Shown: one piece after another, positions 1 to 9,073 of the stretch | Position numbering within the stretch: position 1 is the first letter of the stretch | How the letters are laid out: each line of letters opens with the position of its first letter | Assembly (NCBI GenBank): GCA_008711295.1 | Contig: VUYV01000608.1 | Span: 133,724-197,723 of the forward strand | From: Anarhynchus alexandrinus | Taxonomy: Eukaryota; Chordata; Aves; Charadriiformes; Charadriidae | Length of the DNA stretch: 64,000 nt | Reading direction: 5' to 3' | The notes under the pieces: model-generated | Databases searched by the model: none | Told to the model about the DNA's origin: nothing | What the model saw: only the letters and a program-made list of their open reading frames with translations | Program-made: the position numbers and the translations under genes

Positions 1-252
1 TGTTTTTCGCTTCCGCCCTTCCAACGGGGCAAACAACAAAGTTGGTTGGCCTTGGGTGTTATGGCAATAAGTATAAGCAAGAGCCTCTCTGCATACCATG
101 CCTGGGCAGCAGCTATAAACATTGGTCTTATCACTCTGAGAAAGTGAACATTGTCTGCACAATATGCTGTTAATTTCAGTAGTTAGAAGAGGCCCAGCTA
201 AGAAGCGAAGTTACTAAACAAAATTGATTCTGTTTTACCTCAAACCAGGACA
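1..252 (-). mobile_element. LTR of an avian endogenous retrovirus, partial (runs off left edge)
   Basis: Read on the minus strand, the sequence begins TGTCCTGGTTTGAGG at 252 and continues leftwards past the window edge. The TGTCCTGGTTT start is typical of a common bird LTR group. To its right the CR1 reading frame stops matching CR1 exactly at this point (the ORF2 peptide ...LLQVVEE is followed by unrelated residues), so the LTR inserted into the CR1 or replaced part of it. It may be a solo LTR or the 5' LTR of a provirus; the left side is not visible. No viral coding sequence is visible in this part. The family name is not certain. Confidence 0.6.
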
Positions 253-1066
253 GCTCCTCAACCACTTGGAGAAGGAAGTTGTCTTCAGTGCAATCCAAGA
301 ACCTCCTGGATTGCCTATGCTTGGCTGTGTTACCTTTCCAACAGATGTCAGAGTGGTTGAAGTCACCCATGAGCACCAGGGTCTGCGAACGTGATGCCAC
401 CCCTATATGTCTATAAAGGGCTTCATCCACTCGGTCGTCTTGGTCGGGTGGCCTGTAGCAGACCCCCACTGTAATGTCCCCTGCTCCCGATTTCCCTTTA
501 ATCCTAACCCATAGGCTCTCAGTTGGCTCTTTATCCATCCCCAGGCTGAGCTCCATGCATTCCAGCTGCTCGTTAACATATAAGGCAACACCGCCTCCTT
601 GTTTCCCTTGCCTGTCTCTCCTGAAGAGCCTGTAGCTTTCCATGCCAACACTCCAGTCATAGGAGTCATCCCACAAAGTTTCTACGATGCCAATGAGATC
701 ATAGTCCTGAAGTCATGCACACATCTCTAGTTCCTCCTGTTTGTTCCCCATGCTCCATGCATTTGTATAGAGGCACTTCAGCCTTGTCTTCGTTGAGGCT
801 GGCCTGGTTGGAGAAGCTGTAATTACTTTGTGCTGCTCTCCAGGTGGCATTCCTTTGCCATGTATTAATGATGCCTCCCCATTGGCTCCTGTTGGTCCAT
901 GAGTTCCTGGCTCGTCTACGTAAGACTGTGATCCTGCTGCAGTGTAGCCAGCATATTTTGGAGCTAATGGCTGCAGGCCCTCACCAGCACCCCGTTCCTC
1001 TTTCCTTGGCACAACATCCTTTGGCTGGTCTTGGGCAAACCCAATAATACCCCCTTCCCCTGTCAA
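253..1066 (-). pseudogene. CR1 ORF2 remnant, apurinic-like endonuclease domain
   Basis: Minus-strand frame with the CR1 ORF2 start (CLYTNAWSMGNKQEELEMCA), then an in-frame TGA at 713-715, then the rest of the endonuclease: [67 protein letters not shown]. The GDFNH block and the ET dyad are typical of the exonuclease-endonuclease-phosphatase fold used for target cutting. The frame is continuous apart from the single stop until it meets the LTR at 252, so reverse transcriptase and 3' tail are absent from this window. The long open frame that appears to continue past 252 is a chimera of CR1 and LTR sequence. Confidence 0.85.
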
Positions 1067-1084
1067 ATCTAGTTTAAAGCCCTG

Positions 1085-1672
1085 TTAATGAGCCCTGCTA
1101 ATTTTTGGGTGAAAACCTTTCTCCCTCTTTGAGTGAGCCAGCCCTCTGGCATCTGCTGCCAGCAGGCCTGGTGCTGCGTAGGTCATTCCATTGTTGAAAA
1201 ACCCAAAATTGTGGCGGTGACACCAGCCACGGAGCCACGTATTAACAGACTGAGCTCGTCTGTTCCTTTCAATGTCATTGCCCGCAACAGGAAGTAGGGA
1301 TGAAAAAATAACCTGTGCTCCAGATCCCCTTAGTGACTGTCCCAAGGCCCTGATATCTCTTTTGATCATCCTTACACTCCGATCTGCACATTCATTGCCC
1401 CCCACGTGGAACAGGAGCAGCGGGTAATAGTCCAAGGGCTGCACCAGGCTAGGGAGTCTCTTTGTGATGTCCCTGACCTGTGCCCCCGGGAGGCAGCAGA
1501 CTTCCCTGAGAGTGGGGTCTGCCCTACATATCAGGCCCTCAGTCCCCCTCAGAGCTGAGTCGCCCACGACTATAACCCTCCTTTTCTTCCTTGTAGAGGT
1601 GGTCTTAATGTGGTGAAAAAAAATCCACAGTGGTAAAAATCCACAGGCAAACTCCCTTTCTAGTTTTTCCAC
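1085..1672 (-). pseudogene. CR1 ORF1 remnant, SGNH/GDSL-type esterase domain
   Basis: The 195-residue reading frame contains the CR1 ORF1 C-terminal esterase region. The nucleophile block VIVVGDSALRGTEG is present with its GDS serine, followed by EVCCLPGAQVRDITKRLPSL and YYPLLLFHVGGNECAD. The third block is usually a GTND-like motif and here reads GGNE. The C-terminal block that normally carries Asp and His of the catalytic set reads ADARGLAHSK and has lost the usual arrangement. In CR1 this protein accompanies the reverse transcriptase and is thought to act in RNP formation or membrane/lipid contact. The N-terminal part (zinc-finger/PHD region) is missing. Family identity is clear, activity unlikely. 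Confidence 0.8.
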
Positions 1673-1680
1673 TCACCTAA

Positions 1681-4600
1681 TCCAGCTACGTGTGCGTGTA
1701 ATCCCAAAATACAAAGACTGCTTGTTTCCTCAGGTGCATGTGATGGACAACATGGTGGCAGCAGACGTACGTAGATCTCACCCTTGTGTAAGAGGCACAA
1801 GGCTGGGCACAATCCCATGCTCTCTGCTACAAATACTGCATTGTTTGGGTTGGGAAAACAAAGGTATCTTGATGTGATACACTGCGATGTCATTTTGCTG
1901 TGTGCTACTGGATTGTGTGGTTCAGGCATGCCACTTTCTGTACTCCAGGGGTGGTCAGGCTCGTACAGATGTCTAAGCTGCCGCTAGGACAGTGCAAGGA
2001 CCCTGGCTGAAGTGGCTCCTCCAGAGAGCAGCTGCCTGAAAATTACCACAGAGTAAACAGGGCCATGGCAAGAGGGTCCACTTCAAGGCATGCTGTGGAT
2101 TTGAAAGTCCAGAAAGAAGGAAAAAGCACTGGAGTAAAAGTGGCTTCTGTGCTTTCTGGGAGAAGCTGCTACTTTGCATAGCGTGTGTCTGAATCCCACA
2201 GTGAGGTTTAATAGCACTTTCTTGTGTTTTGTCTGAATTAGAGAGCCTTGTTATTTTGGGAGGAATTTGTTATATGTTCATTTGATGCAAAGAGTTAAAT
2301 TTATTTTGAATAGATTTTGTTTTAATTGGGTAACACTTGATCATGGAAGAATTCCCAAATTAACTTTCTAAACACACCTGTTAGCATTTGATCAGGCAAG
2401 ACCCAAAGCAACCACTGCGCTCCTCACAGGAAAACGCTGCGGAAGAGCATCTAACCCGCTCCTTGAGGGTCTACTTCTTGAGTTGCGTTTTCACACAGAC
2501 AAACCCATTCCATAGAATACAGCAACCTCGCTGCCTAATTTGACTGGGAAAGTTAAAATAGGCAGGTTATATAATGATGTTTATCTTTACATCAGGAAGT
2601 CAACTAAGAAGTGGTTAAGCTGCCATTATATAACACAGCCCCGATTATAGAAAGTGTGGAGGAAGATGATCTCAGTTGATGCATGTCATATTGGCAGTAA
2701 TTGTTAGTGGTTATAATTAATATTGTTTTGTATTCTTTTGGTTCTGATGTTTTGCAGCCTTCCAGAAGGTGTTAGGGCATCTGCAGCCAGGCACTGAACT
2801 TTAATTGTTTATAGAAATTCTGATGACACTATTCTATACGTTAGGTAAATACATTTAAATAAAACATTCCAAATAATGAAATAGAAGTCCCATATAATTT
2901 CCTATAATGCCCTAGTTCCTGAGGTTGCTGGATAACAAAACTCACTCTTTTGTAGAATTGTGAACTGTCCCAAACTGAATAGATACACCTTATTACAAAA
3001 GCAAAAGAAAGATGAGATAAATTCATACACGTGGCATACAATCCCTAATTGAACAAGAGCTCAAACAACTTTAGAGCACACAAACTGCACAATGATAGAG
3101 GAAAAAAAAAGATAATATTTTTTTTTAGATTGAAAAAAAAGACCAGTTCTCTTTCCCTGTAAACAGAAACACGTTCATCAACTAGTCATACTCAGCTGGA
3201 CTCTCTAACCCTAAGAATAAAGACATCCTTGTATTCTGATCAAGATCAAATTAACCTAAGGCAAGTTTCAGTTATGAGGACAAACACTGGATATAGACTA
3301 CACAAATTAAAAATATGAAGCTTGTACTACTGGGGAAACTGTCTTCTCTGTATGAGAAAGATTAAAATCAAACAATCAGAGATGTATAAGACGATCCCAT
3401 AAGAATTCTATTGAGTAGGCTTAATTAAATAAGCTAAATGTGATTTTTAATAAAACTTTGATTTTAAGGACTGCAATAAGATTGGATCCTTCTGCATGTG
3501 ATAGGCAACAACTTATTTTACCCTTAAGAACAAAGATGATAAAAAGAGTGAGCGGGTATTTTGACTGTCAACAGTGTATATGACAGGCACGTGACTCACC
3601 GGATTGTGTGACACAGTAACTGCATAATATAATGAAAAGAGTAGCTTTAATCTTTAGTAGCCTCATGAAAATTAGCTATATGTAACAGCTCTTGCAGAAA
3701 AAAAGACACATGCTGCCATGCCATGCTTTCTTTCAAGCAGAATGCCTCTATAAGAAGTTGTTTGCATCTCTTATAACCCACAAAATTACAGATGATAAGG
3801 AAAAGGCACTCTCCTGAAAAAGACAGTTCCTGGAAGGTAAGGCACATGATCCAATCTTATCAGCCATCAGAGAATCCAGATGAGTGGAGGCATAATGAAC
3901 AAGCTAACTTCACACAGGCTTCATTCCTTATTAACCAGGGGAAATTAGGCTTCATTAGTTTCATTGCTTCCCCAGTTAGCTGTGAAGTGAAGTGAAAGCT
4001 TTTCTGCAGCTGTCAGAGATCCTTTTATGAGTAACAACCCCCAGTTCTGCAAGAAAAAAGGGAAATCATCTGCTCTGTCTACTGTATGGTGGCTGCTATA
4101 TTATATGGTGACTTTAATAACAGACAACAAACATAAGATAGATAGGATCAATTTTCTTGTTCTTGTGTTTTCTTTTACTAGTAAGCCCAACAAAAACCCC
4201 TCAAGTTTTACTAGTTATTCTTCAACAGGCAGCAATTCTTTTTGCTAAAGTTAATGTTATCAATCCTAGCAATATGCCACCTTATACACCGCTATCCAGC
4301 TTGAAATGACTGTGTGCACCAGTATTTGAGTTAGTCTACCCCACCTTTTGCTGCAAGGGAGTTTGTCTGAGCTCATTACTGTTGTGTTTTATTGGCCATA
4401 CTGATAACTGTAAACCCTTTTTAATGTGGTGATGTCTGCTGTCCTTTTGTCTTGGTTTTCAAATGGTCATTGCTGTGTTGATTGGTGTGTTATGCGTGGA
4501 TTTAGTGAATGTTTATTGAAGTCTCCAGTTCTGAGTTCATCATACCTCTCCAGTTACTGTGTTGGGTGCCAGCTGCAACACATCTACTTACGTTGCCATT

Positions 4601-7590
4601 TCGAGCAGTCCATGTGGTTGTCAACTTGTTCCAGTGGGACTTAAGGGGTCCACCAGGTAGCTGGCATGAAGTCAGACCCCTCCACGTCATGTTCCTCTGC
4701 CTGTGGCCAAAGTGTGACTGCTGCAAGAAGCAAGAGCCTGGACAGCATTCCTGTTCCCCGCAGTGGGGTGCCAGCCATACAGGTGACGTTTCTAGAGCAT
4801 CAAGAGCTGTTTTCAAAGTGGCATCTGGCCTGCCTTGAGGAGGTGGGAGCAGGGCTATGATCAGGTACAAATCCCTGGCAGGGGTCACTGCAGTGGTCAT
4901 TTCCAGAGCAGGCAGCTACCAACAAGCTCCAGCATAGTTTCCCAAAATGGGAAAGCATTGTCTCTTGTTTCATTATGGGTTCGTAAACTGGGTTTATTAG
5001 CCTCTCGCACAGGGCCTGCTTTTACCCCCATGCACACAAATGGCATGGGCTGGGATCAGGTGGCTGTCGTAGAAGTTTCCCCAGATCTGGGCAATGCGCT
5101 GCGCTGACCTCCTTTCTGCCGAAATCTGCCTGCTCCCGTATCGCACATCCCCCCTAAGCACCATCTCCTTGAGCGGGCAGAGCAGTACAGGCGTGGCAGC
5201 AAGCTGCCTGCCCCTGCCAGAGGTATTGTCCCAGGCAGAGCGTCCCACGCAAGCTGCTGGCAGCGGTCACAAAAGAAGGTATTTTGAGAGTGGGATCTGC
5301 AGGCAGGGAGAGGGGGCTGTCAGTCAGATCCTCAGCCGCTTCTGGGGCCAAGAGGGCTACAACTGCGACGGGCTGCTGCTTCGTGTAATTGTTCTGGGGT
5401 TCCTACGCCAAGGGTCATTCTGGAGCACAGCCAGGACGCATTGAGCACAGCATAATGCTGACTTGTATGCAGACCACACCAGTCACAATTTAAGTACAAG
5501 CCTTTCTGTATGCTGCCTACACTGGCTTGATTTAAGTGATACTGCTTAAGCCGTGGCACAAACGATGCTCTGGTTCATACCCACTTTTCCCCTCCTCCAA
5601 GGGAACTACACAATTTCCTGAAAACTGGAGGCTGAAAAAGATGATGTGTATTGCAGGACAGTTTTGCAACACTGACTCTTACGGCCATGTGCTAGTAAAA
5701 ATACCATTTTCCATTCATGGGGTATTTTCTATACAAGCTGGAATTTCAAAACCGCTTTAGATAGTGAAGTTTAATACTGTGTTTTATGGTTGAACCACTT
5801 TCAATGAACAAATATACTCCTAGAACTGAAACAGAAGTGCCAGGAACCAACACCGCTCTCTGAGGTACAATAAGGCTCACCTAATTGCTTCCTGGCTTGC
5901 TGATCCGTCATCCTGACCCCCTCTTTGATGTTTTCTTTTTTTTTTCCCCTGGAGCATTAGTAACAAGTGAGAAATGCTGTCTCAGGGTGTTATATATGGG
6001 ATTATTTCCCTATCCCCAGCACAATGACCATATGTAATGGGATTATCTCTTATTTAAAATAAAAAAGCCTTGGAAACATCAAATCCTGTTTATGAAAAAG
6101 TAGGTTCTTTATGGTGGTTCCTTTAATTGTGAATTATTTTTTTTTTTGCTTTGTAATAATACATTTTTGTCCATCAGCAAAACCAACCTAACTGCTGCAG
6201 ATGTCTCCTTTCTGCTAGCTAAATTTAGGCTGTTCTTCCTCTCCTTCTGTGTATATATTCCTCTGACATCAAGAGGACTATGGCCCCTTTAGAGTACATT
6301 TATTGCTGTTGTAAACAGTGAAAACTGATGAGGCCAGATGATGAAGGTTTCTGCCAATGTCCCTTCTTAGCATGCTTTCATTTCAAAATACATGAACTGG
6401 TACCAGTTAGAGCCAAAACTCTGAAAGTATGAAAGTACAACTAGAAAGGAGGAAAATGGGCAATGTGTGTCAGTTAGCACTAAATGTATATTCTGTTTTC
6501 TTCAATGAGGTATGTGAACAATTTTGCAGTACGTAGCTGTGGAAGGAGGAGAAACTCCTGGTGCAAATCTAAGTACAAAACACGGGAGAATTGGGGAGGG
6601 CGGGTGAGAGAGAGAAGAGAGGCCTTTTCTATATCTGGGTTAAATTTGTTGCAGTGTGAGTTTTCATTAAGATTAGGACTTTGCCACAGCCAAATCTAGT
6701 CATGATTTTTAGACTTCAGATTTGCCAGACTTGCCCAGGAGATTCTTCTTTGGTACCTGGGGTAAGCTCTTGTACACTTTTAGTTGTGTCTAAATCAAAA
6801 AAGTGTAAATGGAGATGCCAACTTGGATCACAAGAATCACATCAGCAGGATTTGCTTTGAACTTTCAAGTCTCTCTTTGCCTCTCATATGCATACATACA
6901 GAGTTTCTTGAAGTGTTTCATATCTGAGGTTCTGGTTTATCATTGATCTGATTGGGAAATGTGTAACATTTCCCCTCAGTACAAGCATTCCCTGAAATTC
7001 ACCAGTTTTAATATACATTTTCCCTTTAATGGGCATCTAGAATATCCTGCAAAGATCATTTACCTCGCGTGTGTTTCTATCCAAGTCACCCATTTCTATG
7101 CTCTGTCTCCCCTTTGCTATCACGCAAAAAAAGCAAGCTGTTTGTATTGCCTTTGAAGACACCTCATTACCATTTCCACTCCAGTTTTGAAAAAGTACCT
7201 TTCATAATGATGAACTTATTCATGATGTTACCCTACACAGACCAGTTCTTAAATTTTTCAAACAAGCAAGGCTTTTCATGCTCTCTCCCATGGTGTCCTT
7301 ATGTTCACCTCCTGTCCTCTGTTAACCACAGCAAAGCTATTTCTTTATCCTCCTTCAAGTAAGCCCTTCCTCTCCTCCTCATGCTGTTCTTCACCAGGAC
7401 GACCGAAGGAAGAAACCAGCAGCAGGTGGATGCAAGGTTCCCGTGTTCCCCATCCCATCCCACGACCTCTCACCATGTCATTAGGCTGTCAGCTTCCCAG
7501 AGCCAGGATCATCCCCAGGTGTGTGTTTCTACAGGTGTGTGTTTCTACACGCGTGGGGCTCATACAGCACCAGTGCCAAGGCAGCCGTTG
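1681..7590. other. Upstream intergenic DNA, no gene recognised
   Basis: I find no exon of a neighbouring gene, no RNA gene and no clear repeat. Base composition changes from AT-rich (2200-4480) to a more GC-balanced block at about 4480-5560 containing open frames of up to 132 codons on both strands; their peptides match nothing I know. From about 5760 it is AT-rich again. The block 4480-5560 could be an old, unrecognised repeat or part of a non-coding transcript. Confidence 0.5.
7517..7548. repeat. Perfect 16-bp tandem duplication
   Basis: Two adjacent identical copies of a 16-mer beginning AGGTGTGTG and ending TTTCTAC, just left of the CpG island. A small local duplication with no evident function. 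Confidence 0.9.
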
Positions 7591-7743
7591 AGGCCCTTTT
7601 CGCCCCCTGACTCCCGCCGGCTGCGCACACGTTTGGTAAACGGTGACAACCCATACCGCCAACTAACTTCGCCGGCACACCTGTAGCTGGCACACCCGCC
7701 CCGCCGCACCTCACGCCGGCAACCATCAGCGCCGGGGCGGTTA

Positions 7744-7759
7744 GTGTGTGTGTGTGTGT
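7744..7759. repeat. GT dinucleotide microsatellite
   Basis: An uninterrupted run of eight GT units at the left side of the CpG island. Confidence 0.9.
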
Positions 7760-8144
7760 AGTGTTCCATCCCGTCCCCGCCGGAGAGGCCGTGCCGCCTC
7801 GGCCGGCGGGAGGGAAGGAGGGAGGGGACAGTCCGCCGCCGGCCACGATCCGCCCGCCGCTGAAGGGCTGGGCGGAGCGGGGAGCCGGGCCCGCGGGGGC
7901 AACCCCAGCACCGAGCAGCCGGCGCTCCGCTGGCCGACACCGCCCCGCTAGGCGGCGGGAGCCCTGAAGGGACGGGCGGGCGGGACGGGCCCCATGGACC
8001 ACCGCCCACTCGCGCGGGGCTGGGCGGGGCCAGACCGCCGCGCGCCCGCCCCTTTGAGGCGGGCGGCGAGCGCTCACCTTGCCTCCTCCCCCCCCGCCCC
8101 ACCGACTAAGGTACCGGCCCCGAGCCGAGCCGAGCCGAGTCCTG

Positions 8145-8149
8145 ATTGG
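8145..8149 (-). promoter_or_regulatory. Inverted CCAAT box (NF-Y type)
   Basis: ATTGG inside CCTGATTGGGTGG, about 70 bases upstream of the YY1-type motif, a usual spacing for NF-Y in CpG-island promoters. Motif match only. Confidence 0.55.
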
Positions 8150-8167
8150 GTGGCCGTCGGGCCCGGT

Positions 8168-8173
8168 CACGTG
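8168..8173. promoter_or_regulatory. CACGTG E-box (USF/MYC type)
   Basis: Palindromic CACGTG in the context GGTCACGTGGG, 19 bases after the inverted CCAAT box and directly abutting the long G run. USF and MYC/MAX family proteins bind this core. Motif match only. Confidence 0.5.
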
Positions 8174-8195
8174 GGGGGGGGGGGGGGGGGGGGGG
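8173..8195. repeat. 23-base homopolymeric G run in the promoter
   Basis: Twenty-three consecutive G bases between the E-box and the YY1-type motif. Such tracts can form quadruplex structure and are prone to length change and sequencing error, so the exact length is uncertain. Confidence 0.85.
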
Positions 8196-8216
8196 CGCGC
8201 TCCCCACAGCCTCTAG

Positions 8217-8228
8217 GCCGCCATTTTG
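8217..8228. promoter_or_regulatory. YY1-type motif at probable DLG1 transcription start
   Basis: GCCGCCATTTTG matches the extended YY1 consensus common at CpG-island start sites. It lies 406 bases upstream of the ATG. No expression data are available, so using it as a start-site marker is inference. Confidence 0.6.
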
Positions 8229-8633
8229 GCTGGAAAGTTTGGAATTTCCGAGCACTGCGAGCGGGAGGTCGCGGGCGGCGCGAGCGCCCCAGCCCTGTCC
8301 GCCCCGGCTCCGGCTCAGCCCGTCNCTGCACCGCGCCGCCGGGCCGGGCCCGTCCCGTCCCGTCCCAGCCCGTCTCTCGCGGAGGCGCCGCGGCGGGCGC
8401 CGCCGGGAGCACCAAGCGGAGCCGTTCGCTCGCCGGCCGGCCGGTGGGTGGGTGGCTCGGTCGGTGGGTCTGTCGGTCGGTCAGGCGGGGCGGCCGCCAT
8501 CCCCCCACCCCTCCCCGCGCCCGGCCGGTAGGGGGAGCCGCGCCGCCGCCCCCGCCGCAGCGCCCCGGGTCGGGCTCAAAGTTTGTGAGGCGGAGCCCCG
8601 GCCGGCGGGGGAGCGCCGCCGCCCTGCAGCGCC

Positions 8634-8652
8634 ATGCCTGTCAGGAAGCAAG
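8634..8652 (+). CDS. DLG1: DLG1 coding exon 1 (start of the L27-containing beta form)
   Basis: The exon carries ATG and six codons (MPVRKQ) plus the first base of codon 7, then a GTGAGC donor at 8653. The ATG has G at -3. The split codon G|AT joins to the second exon to give Asp, yielding MPVRKQDTQRAL, the conserved N-terminus of the L27 form of DLG1/SAP97. The encoded protein is a scaffold (L27, three PDZ, SH3, guanylate-kinase-like domains) at cell junctions and synapses; only the first part of it is in this window. It sits in the CpG island, consistent with broad expression of this form. Confidence 0.95.
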
Positions 8653-8941
8653 GTGAGCGCCGCACACCGAGGGGTCCCGGGGTCGCCGCCTGACAGCTGC
8701 GGCGGCGGCGGGACGGTCGGGAGTGGAGGGGGGACGGTCGCCGGGAGCCGTCGGTCCGCCGTGCGAGCCCGCCGACGGGCAGCACGGTGCCGGCCGCGCT
8801 CTCCCGGCTGCGAACAAAGAAGCCGCCGGGCTGGGCTGGGGCGGTCCTGGGCGCGGAGGGTTGTTCGTGCCCGGTGTGTGCATCCCCGGTCCTCCTACCT
8901 AGTGCGCCGGGGTCACCGGTGTGTCTGGTCTCCGCTTGCAG
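8653..8941 (+). other. DLG1 intron 1 (289 bp)
   Basis: Short GC-rich intron with GTGAGC donor and a CTTGCAG acceptor ending at 8941. It is still within the CpG island. I see no gene or repeat in it. Confidence 0.9.
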
Positions 8942-9073
8942 ATACCCAGCGAGCCCTGCGCCTCCTGGAGGAATACCGCTCCAAGCTGAGCCAGGCGGAG
9001 GACCGGCAGCTGCGAAACTCCATAGAGCGTGTCATCAGCATCTTCCAAAGTAACCTTTTCCAGGCTTTGATAG
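8942..9073 (+). CDS. DLG1: DLG1 coding exon 2 (L27 domain)
   Basis: 132 bases encoding residues 7 to about 50: [16 protein letters not shown], then [16 protein letters not shown], then [12 protein letters not shown]. This is most of the L27 domain, a helical heterodimerisation module by which DLG1 pairs with L27 proteins such as CASK and MPP family members at junctions and synapses. Acceptor CTTGCAG (to 8941) and donor GTAAAG (9074) are both good; the exon ends one base into a codon. No stop or frameshift. The reading frame could also be followed upstream through intron 1, but the splice sites and the conserved join to MPVRKQ decide the structure. Confidence 0.97.

Larger units (their letters stand above)
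253..1680 (-). mobile_element. CR1 non-LTR retrotransposon, 5'-truncated and interrupted
   Basis: A minus-strand CR1 LINE segment holds the end of ORF1 (esterase domain) and then the start of ORF2 (endonuclease domain), in the order expected for CR1. It is cut on its 3' side by the LTR at 252. The 5' end near 1680 is where recognisable ORF1 similarity stops; that boundary is approximate. The element carries disabling changes (see the two pseudogene entries). The LTR is the younger insertion if this nesting is confirmed. Confidence 0.85.
7590..8633 (+). promoter_or_regulatory. DLG1: DLG1 CpG-island promoter and 5' untranslated region
   Basis: Base composition jumps to very GC- and CpG-rich from about 7590 and falls back after about 8950. 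The first coding exon lies inside the island, as expected for a broadly expressed gene without a TATA box. Three classical elements lie close together in the order inverted CCAAT (8145-8149), CACGTG (8168-8173) and a YY1-type GCCGCCATTTTG (8217-8228). YY1 sites of this form often sit at or just downstream of start sites, so transcription probably starts close to 8220, giving a 5' UTR of roughly 400 bases; this is inference. The 5' UTR contains CCCGT-type (8350-8374) and GGTC/GGTG-type (8446-8483) short repeats and one undetermined base at 8325. Nothing shows a divergent gene on the left. Confidence 0.85.

Noticed and set aside
176..676. A 166-codon minus-strand protein as one gene
   Set aside because: It is a chimera: CR1 endonuclease down to 253, then LTR sequence read through in the same frame.
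7529..8170. Minus-strand 213-codon frame at the left of the CpG island, suggesting a divergent gene
   Set aside because: The peptide is low-complexity Gly/Arg/Pro/Ala with no domain, typical of CpG-island shadow frames. No splice or conservation evidence.
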